From Pseudobdellovibrionaceae bacterium (GTDB taxonomy: Bacteria > Bdellovibrionota > Bdellovibrionia > Bdellovibrionales > Bdellovibrionaceae), in NCBI GenBank assembly GCA_013359135.1, contig JABWCN010000011.1, positions 1-64,000 on the forward strand: a stretch of 64,000 nt of DNA. The letters run 5' to 3'. Below the pieces are notes generated by a model. That model was not told the origin of the DNA and ran no database searches. It saw only the letters and a program-made list of their open reading frames with translations. Shown in pieces: positions 35,152 to 43,726 of this stretch; position 1 is the first letter of the stretch; each line of letters opens with the position of its first letter. The position numbers were made by a program, and so were the translations under genes.

Positions 35152-36843
35152 TTATGGATTTAAATAATTTTTTGCTTCAATAACTGCTTGTTCTGCATTC
35201 ACCAAGCCCGCTCCGTACTCATTCGTGTTTGTATTTGGAATAACAGATGCTGTTCTTTGTAATATCTCTTTCACCTGCTGAGGAGTTAAATTCTTATTTA
35301 CTGATTTCATTAATGCGACAACTCCTGAAACATGGGGAGTCGCCATACTTGTGCCATTGTTAGAACCATAATTTGTAACCTGAACCTGATAAGCTGCTGT
35401 TGCTTGAACACCTTGAATTAGACTCTGTTTAATTTTTTCTCCCACAACCTTCTCTATCATAAAAACACCAACTGGTACCTCTGAACCATCATCAGACAAG
35501 GAACCATTAAGAAGTCCATCGGCGTTATTATAAATAATTACCCCCTTAGCCTGAGCTTGAATGGCATTTTTTACTTTTTCTGAAAACTTGAGTTCACCTC
35601 TTTCAACCAATGCAATTTTTCCTGCTACATCTACATTTTTGAATTCCTCTTCGCTTCCTAATCCCGCATAGACCATCTCATAAGTTTCAGGCCTTGAAAT
35701 CATACGGCTACCTTGAAGCACTGTGCTTTTAACAGATTCAATTGAAGACTCGCCTATTTTTACTTGAACCACTGGAGATCTCCCTTTTCCAAGTGGAACT
35801 GAAGAATCAACTTCTACACCAGGAGCCATAATCGCTAATTCAGGACCATACTGAGAAAACTCAGCTCTTTTATTATTAACATCCAAGGCCCCCACAGCAA
35901 TACAGTTGGGCAAAGCAGCTGGGTAGCTAACACTACCAACACCGTCATTCCCTGTAGCAGCAACAATCGTAATTCCTGCCTTAATAGCACTTTCAATTGC
36001 GATCTGCTCAGTAATTGTTGACCACGATCCCCCTAAAGACATATTGATGACATCCACCTTTTGCTCAATTCCCCAATTCACACCTTCAGCGATAGCAAAA
36101 TTAGAACAACCATCTTCGGAACACACTCTACCCATCAATAAATGAGCACGAGGAGCAACTCCTGAAAAACCAGTAGAGTCTAATACTCCAGCAATCGTTC
36201 CAGACACGTGGGTTCCGTGCCCAACAGAATCTTTATAGGGATAGCCATCCTGGTTATCACCCACAAAGTCTTTTCCTTGTTCTAAATTACCCCTAATAGA
36301 GGGATGATCTTTATCAACTCCCGTATCTAAAACTAATACTCTTGCAGAACTTCCACCTTGAGTTAAGTTCCATGCTTCTTGAGCTTTAATAGCGCTTATC
36401 CCCCAGGGAGTTAATGAAAATGCAAATTGACTATTAAGAGTTTGAGGTAATGCCTTTCTATAAAACTGTGAAATAGGAAAAGGCAACGGATGTTTTACTT
36501 CTTTCTCAACTGTATAAATTTTTGAATTTTCTCTTAATCCTTCTAATTCACTGTCATTTCTGTAATCGATTATCAGAGCGTTCAATTTTGGAAGAACTTT
36601 TTCAATTTGTTCGAGTCTTAAAGGAGCCCCTAAAGTTTTATTTAAAGTTAGATGTGTATTTCGATGAGATCTAAGCTGTTGTATTTCATCATGAACTTGA
36701 CTCATATATGTCTGATTTCTTAAAATCAACATGGCTCTTTTAGCTAAGCTCTTTTCAGCTGTGAAAATAAGCGTAAGGGCTAGAAATAAAACTGTTTTTG
36801 AAAAATAAGTAACACAAATCCTTTTGAATAGTATCGAATCCAT
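35152..36843 (-). CDS. Secreted subtilisin-like serine protease (S8) with PA domain insert
   Basis: The 563-residue protein has a signal (TVLFLALTLIFTAEKSLA), an inhibitor-like propeptide (about residues 36-120), and then an S8 catalytic domain. Its triad is Asp173 (VLDTGVD), His209 (GHGTHVSG) and Ser499 (GTSMATPHVSG), with oxyanion Asn299 (ATGND). A protease-associated (PA) domain of about 145 residues (roughly 345-490) is inserted before the Ser motif, as in larger subtilases. It should be exported and self-processed. Exported subtilisins are numerous in Bdellovibrio-like predators, so prey digestion is plausible but inferred. Confidence 0.94.
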   Translation of the reverse strand: MDSILFKRICVTYFSKTVLFLALTLIFTAEKSLAKRAMLILRNQTYMSQVHDEIQQLRSHRNTHLTLNKTLGAPLRLEQIEKVLPKLNALIIDYRNDSELEGLRENSKIYTVEKEVKHPLPFPISQFYRKALPQTLNSQFAFSLTPWGISAIKAQEAWNLTQGGSSARVLVLDTGVDKDHPSIRGNLEQGKDFVGDNQDGYPYKDSVGHGTHVSGTIAGVLDSTGFSGVAPRAHLLMGRVCSEDGCSNFAIAEGVNWGIEQKVDVINMSLGGSWSTITEQIAIESAIKAGITIVAATGNDGVGSVSYPAALPNCIAVGALDVNNKRAEFSQYGPELAIMAPGVEVDSSVPLGKGRSPVVQVKIGESSIESVKSTVLQGSRMISRPETYEMVYAGLGSEEEFKNVDVAGKIALVERGELKFSEKVKNAIQAQAKGVIIYNNADGLLNGSLSDDGSEVPVGVFMIEKVVGEKIKQSLIQGVQATAAYQVQVTNYGSNNGTSMATPHVSGVVALMKSVNKNLTPQQVKEILQRTASVIPNTNTNEYGAGLVNAEQAVIEAKNYLNP

Positions 36844-37115
36844 TCGATCTCCTCTAGACTTACTTAAGTGAAAATATTAAGCTTTTATTTATATCTTATG
36901 ATTGCATTAAATTATAATCAATTTGGCAATTAAAATAAATCTTGTCTTCATATAAAAATAACTTATGGGCCTAATGAAAAACCTAACAAGACTGTATTGA
37001 TTTTGGACATCTGCCTAGCGATTTTAGTTTTAATTCTTTTGTTCATGATAAAAAACGTTAACATTATTGGCTTCATTATTGAAGTATTGTGTTTACGAAA
37101 GAAAAAGAGGTTTTT

Positions 37116-37790
37116 ATGAACTGTAGAATTGTATTTGCCTTAGTTTGTTGTTTATCGCTTTTTAGCCGCGCAGAAGAAGCTGTAATAAAAGAAACTAAAG
37201 GAACCCTTAAGCTTTTAAATAAAGAAAATGCTGCTGTTGAGTACAACGAAAAAGACACCAAAGATAAAAAGTTTGAAATCCAAATAAGACCCTCGAAATC
37301 AATGTCAAAAGTCATGATGGATGGTAAATATCTTCTCACTCTAATTGAAGGAAAAAATCAGTTTGTTTTCGATATGGATCAAACCCGAGGCCCTTTAAAA
37401 ACTAGTGAAACTGATGAAAAAAACTTCAGACTGATTTACAATATAAGCTCAAGTGATAACAATAAAGAAGTTAACAAGGAAATAAAAGTAACATGTTACG
37501 AAAGTGTTAACTATAAAGAAACTGACACTTCAGAAAAAACAAAAAAAACAGACTGTGTGAAAAAAGATTCTTGTAAATCCTATGGAGTCAAAGATAGCAA
37601 AAGTCTTGAGCTCAAAGAGACACCAATATGCATAGGTAAAGCTAACACCACCTATACTCAGGGTAATAAAGAACTTTATTTAAATTGCGCATTCTTTGAT
37701 GAAGAAAAAAAGAATACATTGATTTTAAGTCAATTACTAAACACACAAAACAAAATTGACATCATTAAAAAGACTGAAAAATGCGAGTAA
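37116..37790 (+). CDS. Small exported Cys-containing protein, function unknown
   Basis: The start at ATG 37116 follows AAAGAGG with five bases spacing and gives a signal peptide (CRIVFALVCCLSLFSRAEE); the frame is open to 37089 but without a matching SD. The mature ~205 residues are Lys/Glu/Thr-rich with four to six Cys in the C-terminal half (KTDCVKKDSCKS, PICIGKA, LNCAFF, TEKCE), suggesting a disulfide-linked domain. I do not recognise a family. It is divergent from the subtilisin and ends one base before the convergent methyltransferase. Confidence 0.68.
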   Translation: MNCRIVFALVCCLSLFSRAEEAVIKETKGTLKLLNKENAAVEYNEKDTKDKKFEIQIRPSKSMSKVMMDGKYLLTLIEGKNQFVFDMDQTRGPLKTSETDEKNFRLIYNISSSDNNKEVNKEIKVTCYESVNYKETDTSEKTKKTDCVKKDSCKSYGVKDSKSLELKETPICIGKANTTYTQGNKELYLNCAFFDEEKKNTLILSQLLNTQNKIDIIKKTEKCE

Positions 37791-37791
37791 A

Positions 37792-38910
37792 CTAAAACAC
37801 CAGGACTGAAAAGAAAATTTTTAGTCCACCATTTTCAACAGGATAGTGAATGGTCTTCTTGGCAGTTTTGTCTTGCCATTTCTTGGGATGAAACAAACCC
37901 ATAATTTTAACGTCATACTTATTTTTTAAAATTTCCACCAAATTTCCTGGAAGCTGGTCTTTGACTCTTTTACCATATGGTAAATTGGTTATCAGCCAAC
38001 TTGGTATATTATCTCTATTTTTAAAACTATCCTTCAAATCTAACGAATCACCAAGAATAAACTCCACTTTATCTGGAGATAGTCCAATTGAAATATTTTT
38101 TTTTGAAGCATCTATGGCTTCTTGTTGTAAATCCATAGCAAAGTACTTTATAAAAGGAAGAGGCTTCACTTCATCTAAAAAAAAGTTTTTTCCCTGAGAT
38201 AATAAAAGACTTTTTTGGAAAGAAAAAGATCTGTTCAATGATTGATTAAATTCCAAAGCCTCTAACACTAGAGTTCCAGAGCCACAAAAAGGATCAATGA
38301 AGTTCATAGGCTCTGACCAGGGGCTAAGGACTTCCATCATTTTAATTAAACCCCAATGAGCTATAGTTTCACGCATAGGGGCTTCATGATTCCATTTCTC
38401 AAACTTTCTTTTATACAATGGTTCACCTGTTGTATCATAACTTAACCGACACTGATCTTCATAGATATCAACATAAAGTCGTTGCGTTTTTTCACTTACC
38501 TCAGAGGCTTTGGAAATGATTTGAATTTTTTTAAATTTTTCCTTGAAGATTTTTTCAAAAACTGCAAAGATTTTTTTTTCTTGACCTAACTTCGACTTTT
38601 TAGAATCCACTTTAATAAAAACTTCATCATCTGGTTTAAAAAATTTGGAAAAATCTATTTTCCTTATTTTCTTATCAAGTTCGTTAAAGAAAAAAACTGG
38701 AAATTTTTCTATTCTAAAAAGTATCCTCGTTGCCAATTTCAATCTTTGATTTAAACACAAACCTGCATTCAGAGAACAATTAACCTCAACACCACCTTTA
38801 ACAACATTTATTGTAAAGTTTTGTTCTTCAACCAATGATAAATTGAGCTGGATTTCTTTGTAGGTATCCTCTTCAAACCCCAAAGGAGTGATCACAAAAA
38901 AATCAAACAT
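37792..38910 (-). CDS. RlmL/K-like 23S rRNA (guanine-N2) methyltransferase (THUMP + class I MTase)
   Basis: The 372-residue protein begins VITPLGFEEDTYKEI, the RlmL-type N-terminus; a THUMP-like region follows, then a Rossmann methyltransferase domain from about residue 185. It has NFIDPFCGSGTLVLEAL (SAM-binding motif I) and the catalytic TNLPYGKRV (NLPYG in place of NPPYG). This is the UPF0020/RlmL pattern, predicted to make m2G in 23S rRNA. It is shorter than E. coli RlmKL because the second methyltransferase domain is missing. It overlaps the upstream MFS gene by eight bases. Confidence 0.88.
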   Translation of the reverse strand: MFDFFVITPLGFEEDTYKEIQLNLSLVEEQNFTINVVKGGVEVNCSLNAGLCLNQRLKLATRILFRIEKFPVFFFNELDKKIRKIDFSKFFKPDDEVFIKVDSKKSKLGQEKKIFAVFEKIFKEKFKKIQIISKASEVSEKTQRLYVDIYEDQCRLSYDTTGEPLYKRKFEKWNHEAPMRETIAHWGLIKMMEVLSPWSEPMNFIDPFCGSGTLVLEALEFNQSLNRSFSFQKSLLLSQGKNFFLDEVKPLPFIKYFAMDLQQEAIDASKKNISIGLSPDKVEFILGDSLDLKDSFKNRDNIPSWLITNLPYGKRVKDQLPGNLVEILKNKYDVKIMGLFHPKKWQDKTAKKTIHYPVENGGLKIFFSVLVF

Positions 38911-40033
38911 ATTTTTCCTTTTTAATACTCAACAAAAGAAATAAGGCTGTAGCCATACATACAGGACCAATAAGAAAAGCAGTTTTAAGATTGGTCAAAT
39001 CAGCGATATTGCCAACAAGTAAATGCATTGCAACTACAAATAAGGCCTGAATAGCAACCGTATTTGAAACAATCTCTGGGGCTTTTTTTTGATTTATCTC
39101 AGAAATATAAGAAATAGCTAAAGGATAAAATGGTGCCATCGTTAAACCACAAAGAATTAAAACAGCTGGATGATAATACATTCCAATTAAGAAACAAAAT
39201 AAAGAGCCTACTAAAGAAAATACAAGCTGAGTTTTTAATGGAATTCTAGGTGGGTAAAAAGAGACTACCACACGGCCTATCAACATAAACACAAACAATA
39301 AGGTCACATAGAAACTTGACTCCTGCAAAGAAAAATCAAAATAACGACGCATATAAAGCGCCAGTCGAGATCCTAACATGATTTCAGCAATCACATAAAA
39401 AGAAATAACCAAACAAATTCGTTTTTCCCTCCAAGTCACCTTGGGGTGAATTTCTGTGACTGTTTTTTGATGAAGCTCTAGCCAATATTTTCGATTTTTA
39501 ATTAGTTGAATTAAAATAATTACGAAAAAAATAAAAGGAAAAATCGCTGTCACACTTAAAATCTTTTGCCATCCCCAGTTCGAGTACCCAGCCACGTAAA
39601 GAGGAGAAAGTAACGATGAAATTCCATACATAGAGTGTAATCCAGATAACATCTTAGAGCGATTAATGTCAGTCGATCCTTGCACAACCAAATTATTTTG
39701 ACTTACGCCCAGAAATCCAAAACTGATTCCAAAGAAAAAGACCCCTGTCATTAAAACCAGATAGTTTTGAGAAAAACTTTGGATTGCAAAAGAAATACCC
39801 AAACACAGAACTCCCGAGTTCAAAATATGGAGCAATTTATAGGTATTTTTTTCTTTTCTGATAAAATAACTAGCAAAAAAAGCCACAAAAGAGGTGACTG
39901 CAAAATAAGCTGCCCCTAAGGTATCGCTCACCGAAAAATACTTAATGATTTCTGGGAACAAAGGACCACGTAAATTATCACAAAACCCTAATATAAATAA
40001 GCTGACAAAAGAAACTGCAATTAAATAATTCAT
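38903..40033 (-). CDS. MFS transporter
   Basis: The 376-residue protein has about twelve TM segments in MFS arrangement, including DNLRGPLFPEI after TM1 and SFYPPRIPLKT in the central region. It resembles sugar/FucP-like or uncharacterised MFS permeases rather than multidrug exporters; the substrate is not determined. It overlaps the following methyltransferase gene by eight bases, and its start is 34 bases from the divergent GT9 gene. Confidence 0.86.
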   Translation of the reverse strand: MNYLIAVSFVSLFILGFCDNLRGPLFPEIIKYFSVSDTLGAAYFAVTSFVAFFASYFIRKEKNTYKLLHILNSGVLCLGISFAIQSFSQNYLVLMTGVFFFGISFGFLGVSQNNLVVQGSTDINRSKMLSGLHSMYGISSLLSPLYVAGYSNWGWQKILSVTAIFPFIFFVIILIQLIKNRKYWLELHQKTVTEIHPKVTWREKRICLVISFYVIAEIMLGSRLALYMRRYFDFSLQESSFYVTLLFVFMLIGRVVVSFYPPRIPLKTQLVFSLVGSLFCFLIGMYYHPAVLILCGLTMAPFYPLAISYISEINQKKAPEIVSNTVAIQALFVVAMHLLVGNIADLTNLKTAFLIGPVCMATALFLLLSIKKEKYV

Positions 40034-40067
40034 ATACTTTTTAGAATATCTGAGTAAAATTAGCTTT

Positions 40068-41084
40068 ATGCAATCTAATTCTCATCACAAAATATTGATT
40101 ATAAGGTTTTCAAGCTTTGGTGACATCACTCAATGCCTGAGTGTTATTGATAAGCTTAAAGAAAAATTTAAAGACTGTGATATTGATTGGGCTACTCGAC
40201 AAGAATTTAAAGAACTCATTAGCCATCACCCCAATCTTACAAATGTAATCTGCCTTGATAGGAAATCGGGGCTAAAAGGGTTATTCAAAATGGCTTTTCT
40301 TATCAGAGAGCAAAACTACACCCACATTTACGATGCCCATAACAACTTTAGATCAAACCTAATCCTTACAGTAGCTGCATTTTTTAAAAAAATGACCATC
40401 TTAAAAAGGCCAACTTATCGATGGAAAAGATTTCTTCTTTTTAAACTTAGAATAAATAAATATAAACAACCTTTTTCTGGACAACGAGATTTACTTGAAC
40501 CCTTGTTAGCTTGGGGAATAAATAGTGAGTCACCCAACCCACCTCAAGTTTTTTACTCTAGAGATCATGAGCTTCAAGCCAAAGAAAAATTAAAATCAGT
40601 TCCTGAAACCTATATTACAATGGCTCCTTCTGCTGCTTTTTTTCTTAAACGCTGGCCAAAGGCATACTGGAAGCAGCTTATTGAACATTGCAAAGATGAT
40701 TTTTTTGTACTTCTTGGTGGGCCTGACGATCAATTCATCGAAGACATAATCAAAGACTTTCCAGGTAGAACTTTAAATCTTGCTGGAAAATGTAGCCTTT
40801 CAGAGAACATTCCTATTATCAAAGGCTCAAAGATGCTAATAAGTAATGACACTGGCCTTATGCATATTGCAGAACAACTTGGTCACCCTTGTGTGGCACT
40901 TATGGGCCCTGCCCCCTTTGGATTTCCATCTAGATCGACAACTAAAATTCTTCAACTAGATTTAAAATGCAGACCTTGTAGCAAGCATGGTCAAGGTCCT
41001 TGTGTAAACTCAAAATATCATCAATGCCTTGTTGATATTTTACCAGAACAAGTCGCTAGACTGGTGATTCATGGAATTAATTAG
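40068..41084 (+). CDS. Glycosyltransferase family 9 (heptosyltransferase-like)
   Basis: The 338-residue protein has the GT9 pattern: ILIIRFSSFGDITQCLSV at the N-terminus, MAPSAAFFLKRWPKAYW (donor side) and SNDTGLMHIAEQLG (conserved Asp-Thr-Gly and His). The C-terminal CRPCSKHGQGPC plus a fourth Cys is a Cys cluster common in this family. GT9 enzymes add heptose or related sugars to the LPS inner core from an ADP-sugar. The gene overlaps the Kdo transferase by 14 bases, so LPS core assembly is the likely job. Confidence 0.92.
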   Translation: MQSNSHHKILIIRFSSFGDITQCLSVIDKLKEKFKDCDIDWATRQEFKELISHHPNLTNVICLDRKSGLKGLFKMAFLIREQNYTHIYDAHNNFRSNLILTVAAFFKKMTILKRPTYRWKRFLLFKLRINKYKQPFSGQRDLLEPLLAWGINSESPNPPQVFYSRDHELQAKEKLKSVPETYITMAPSAAFFLKRWPKAYWKQLIEHCKDDFFVLLGGPDDQFIEDIIKDFPGRTLNLAGKCSLSENIPIIKGSKMLISNDTGLMHIAEQLGHPCVALMGPAPFGFPSRSTTKILQLDLKCRPCSKHGQGPCVNSKYHQCLVDILPEQVARLVIHGIN

Positions 41085-42393
41085 CTTATATTGTTACCGT
41101 TTACTTTTATTATTATTTTTTTTCTTTTTGAAAAACCTGTATTTCTTATTACCAAAAGGCAAGATAAAAGCAGCACTGAACTTTAGATTTTCACAAGAAA
41201 TGATCAAAAAAAAATCTTTTTCTTCAACCAAAAAGACTATTTGGATTCATGCTGCGAGTGGCGAAATTGAATATGCTTTACCCATCATTTACCTCATTAA
41301 AGAGCAACTTCCTGTATATAACATCTTAGTGACACTCTCATCTCCTTCGATGCTAAGTACTATAAAAAATAACATCCTAATTGATGCTTATGGACCTGCT
41401 CCTTTGGATTTTCCAGCAAATGTAATTAACTTCATAAAATCCTGGAATCCTGAAAAGGTTTTGTTTGCAAGAACAGATGTTTGGCCAGAACTCAGTTATC
41501 AGTTGAAGAAACAAAAAATTCCTTCCTATTTATTTTCATGCACTCTAGCGCAAAACAGTAGCCGCACTCGCACTTTATCACAGATTTTTACTCGATTAGC
41601 ATTAAACCAACTCAACGAAATCTTTGTCGTTACCCAAGAAGATAAGTGGCAACTTTTAAAAATTAAAGTTACCACACCCATTGAAGTATACGGTGACAGC
41701 CGCTTTGACCAGATGGACCTTAAAAAGAAAGTTAAAATTGAACTCAAAAATCTTTTCCCACAAAGCTCAAATCAGGAAGAACAAACTTATAACAATAATG
41801 AATTGATTTCAAAAAAACTACTTGTCGCTGGTTCTACCTGGCCAGAAGATGAAGTAGTTCTTTTAAAGGCCATGAATCATTTACCAAACTGGCGTTGGAT
41901 TATTGCCCCCCATGAAGTCAATTCTGAACGTATTGAAAAACTTAAATTTTTGCTGGAGAAACACTTCCCAAAAATGGAACTCCAAATTTATTCTACCTTC
42001 AATGAAAAAAGAAAATGGGACATCATCATCGTTGACCAGATTGGGAAGTTATTTTCTCTTTATGAGTTCGCTGATGCCTGCTTAGTTGGTGGATCATTTA
42101 AAGAAAAAGTACATTCAGTTATGGAACCTCTTTCCTACAACAAGTACGTTCTGGTAGGCCCGAATATCTACAATAACCGAGAAGCTATTGAATTTTCAAA
42201 AATAAACTTAACTGAAAAAGTGAAGATGGTACAAGTGGTACAAAATGAACACAAAATGACAGAAGTTCTATCTCAAATAGAAAAAGTGACTACAGAAGAT
42301 CGCATAAAAGACTTTTTTAAAATTCAAGAAACATTTAATTCTAAAAAATCGGCTTCCCACAAAATTTTTGCTGCCATCTTCAAAACTATCTAA
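41071..42393 (+). CDS. waaA: 3-deoxy-D-manno-octulosonic acid (Kdo) transferase
   Basis: The 440-residue protein has an N-terminal membrane anchor (LLLLFFFFLKNLYFL) and the WaaA pattern: IWIHAASGEIEYALPI (acceptor-site Ser-Gly-Glu), LVTLSSPS, LFARTDVWPEL, LVAGSTWPEDE, and near the end CLVGGSFKEKVHSVMEPL. WaaA adds Kdo to lipid A on the inner face of the cytoplasmic membrane. It overlaps the GT9 gene by 14 bases. A hairpin at 42407-42430 follows the stop. Confidence 0.93.
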   Translation: MELISLYCYRLLLLLFFFFLKNLYFLLPKGKIKAALNFRFSQEMIKKKSFSSTKKTIWIHAASGEIEYALPIIYLIKEQLPVYNILVTLSSPSMLSTIKNNILIDAYGPAPLDFPANVINFIKSWNPEKVLFARTDVWPELSYQLKKQKIPSYLFSCTLAQNSSRTRTLSQIFTRLALNQLNEIFVVTQEDKWQLLKIKVTTPIEVYGDSRFDQMDLKKKVKIELKNLFPQSSNQEEQTYNNNELISKKLLVAGSTWPEDEVVLLKAMNHLPNWRWIIAPHEVNSERIEKLKFLLEKHFPKMELQIYSTFNEKRKWDIIIVDQIGKLFSLYEFADACLVGGSFKEKVHSVMEPLSYNKYVLVGPNIYNNREAIEFSKINLTEKVKMVQVVQNEHKMTEVLSQIEKVTTEDRIKDFFKIQETFNSKKSASHKIFAAIFKTI

Positions 42394-42406
42394 TATTGAC
42401 TATGCC

Positions 42407-42430
42407 AAGTTAGTCTCTGGTGACTAACTT
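42407..42430 (+). terminator. Hairpin after waaA
   Basis: AAGTTAGT (42407-42414) pairs with ACTAACTT (42423-42430), loop CTCTGGTG. There is no T run after it, so it may be a Rho-dependent 3' end or a processing structure rather than a classical terminator. Confidence 0.4.
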
Positions 42431-42534
42431 ACTGAAACTGAGCCTTTAAAGGTATGTGTGACCTGTCTACAATAATTGGCACTACACTTATTAAAAAGTC
42501 TTAACTGGAATAACTTTCAGTTTAAAGTAATCAA

Positions 42535-42564
42535 TTGACGGTATCAAGATTGCACTTCTACACC
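42535..42564 (+). promoter_or_regulatory. Candidate sigma-70-like promoter for the outer-membrane protein/lipoprotein pair
   Basis: TTGACG (42535-42540) and TACACC (42559-42564) are 18 bases apart. Transcription would then start almost at the ATG at 42569, which lacks an SD, so a leaderless mRNA is possible. The -10 match is weak. Confidence 0.25.
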
Positions 42565-42568
42565 TAGT

Positions 42569-43726
42569 ATGAGGGTAAAACTCTATTTGTTATTTATTCT
42601 TTGCTGTTTTAACTTAAAAGTTTTTGGGGAAAAGAAAATCTCTTCTCTAAATGAATCTGTAGTTAAAAACTCTGTATCTCAAAATGAGACTATCTCTGAC
42701 AGTCGTTTTTTTATTAGCATGCGGGCTCTTTCTAATGAAAACCTGTACTCAAAAGCCGATGTGTTTGGCTTTAAAATATATTACTTTTTAACTTATAATA
42801 TAAATCCTTTCATATCGTTTGAGCTGACACCTCTTGCCCAACTTCAATCAGGACATATTCAAAGTGTTGATGCTAGTGAAAAACTTGAGAACAAACTCAC
42901 TCTTTTAAAGGGAGCGATGTTTTTTAAGTGGATGAAGGAAAGCTATTTTAGCCTGGGTATACTTAATGCAGAAGAAAATTATTCTTCTATTCTAGCTTCA
43001 GAAAAAGGTTTTTTCTCGACACAGATTTTACAGTCTTTAACTTTTAACCCTTGGACTTTTAGTGGATATGTACTGGGAGCTATCCCTAACTCAGAGTCCA
43101 GCGTGAGTGATCAAAATGCAAAGGAATCAACGCCTCTTCTAACAACAGCAGGACTTAGAAGTCGATGGAAGGTAAATGACTATAATAAAACTCAATTAAG
43201 AGTTTCCTATTTTAAATACTCTCAAATACCTACAAGTGTATCTACTCAAAGTGTACAAAGTGGCAATACTCCTTACGACTTTAAGATTTCAGATACAGAA
43301 AGAAATTTTAAATATGATTACGCTGGAATTGACACTTCAATAGAGTTTAAAAAAAGTGTCACAAAAAAACTTTACGCATTAGGTGAAGGTAGTTTTGTTA
43401 AAAATGATAAAGCACCTGAAAGTTTAAATCAGGGAGTACAACTTATAGGTGGACTAGGTTACAGACTAAATCTAGAATATGAAATAGAAGTCCTTTCTGG
43501 CTACTACAAAATAGAGCCTGATGCAGTTATAGCTTATTACGGAAATTCACGTTTTTTTAGAACAAACCACCAGGGTATTGAAACCAAGGGTGCTTTGTTG
43601 TTTAAAAAGCAGCAGTTCAAAATTTCTTTTTACTACAATGACTCAAAACTTATTTATGAAAACCCAGCTCAATCAGATGAAAAGCTTTATCTTTTAAAAT
43701 TCGAGGTATCACATGATACTTTCTAG
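42569..43726 (+). CDS. Outer-membrane protein, probable beta-barrel, function unknown
   Basis: The 385-residue protein has a signal peptide (LYLLFILCCFNLKVFGEK, cleavage near residue 21). The mature part alternates polar and hydrophobic residues through many predicted strands (SFELTPLAQLQSG, QLRVSYFKYSQ, YEIEVLSGYYKIEP) and ends YLLKFEVSHDTF with terminal Phe, typical of outer-membrane barrels. It does not resemble a known porin family to my eye. It overlaps the next lipoprotein gene by 14 bases, which suggests the two products work together at the outer membrane. Confidence 0.7.
   Translation: MRVKLYLLFILCCFNLKVFGEKKISSLNESVVKNSVSQNETISDSRFFISMRALSNENLYSKADVFGFKIYYFLTYNINPFISFELTPLAQLQSGHIQSVDASEKLENKLTLLKGAMFFKWMKESYFSLGILNAEENYSSILASEKGFFSTQILQSLTFNPWTFSGYVLGAIPNSESSVSDQNAKESTPLLTTAGLRSRWKVNDYNKTQLRVSYFKYSQIPTSVSTQSVQSGNTPYDFKISDTERNFKYDYAGIDTSIEFKKSVTKKLYALGEGSFVKNDKAPESLNQGVQLIGGLGYRLNLEYEIEVLSGYYKIEPDAVIAYYGNSRFFRTNHQGIETKGALLFKKQQFKISFYYNDSKLIYENPAQSDEKLYLLKFEVSHDTF

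Noticed and set aside
37045-37119. 24-codon upstream ORF overlapping the start of the exported protein at 37116
   Set aside because: The ATGA overlap is suggestive of coupling, but no SD precedes the small ORF and the main gene has its own good SD.
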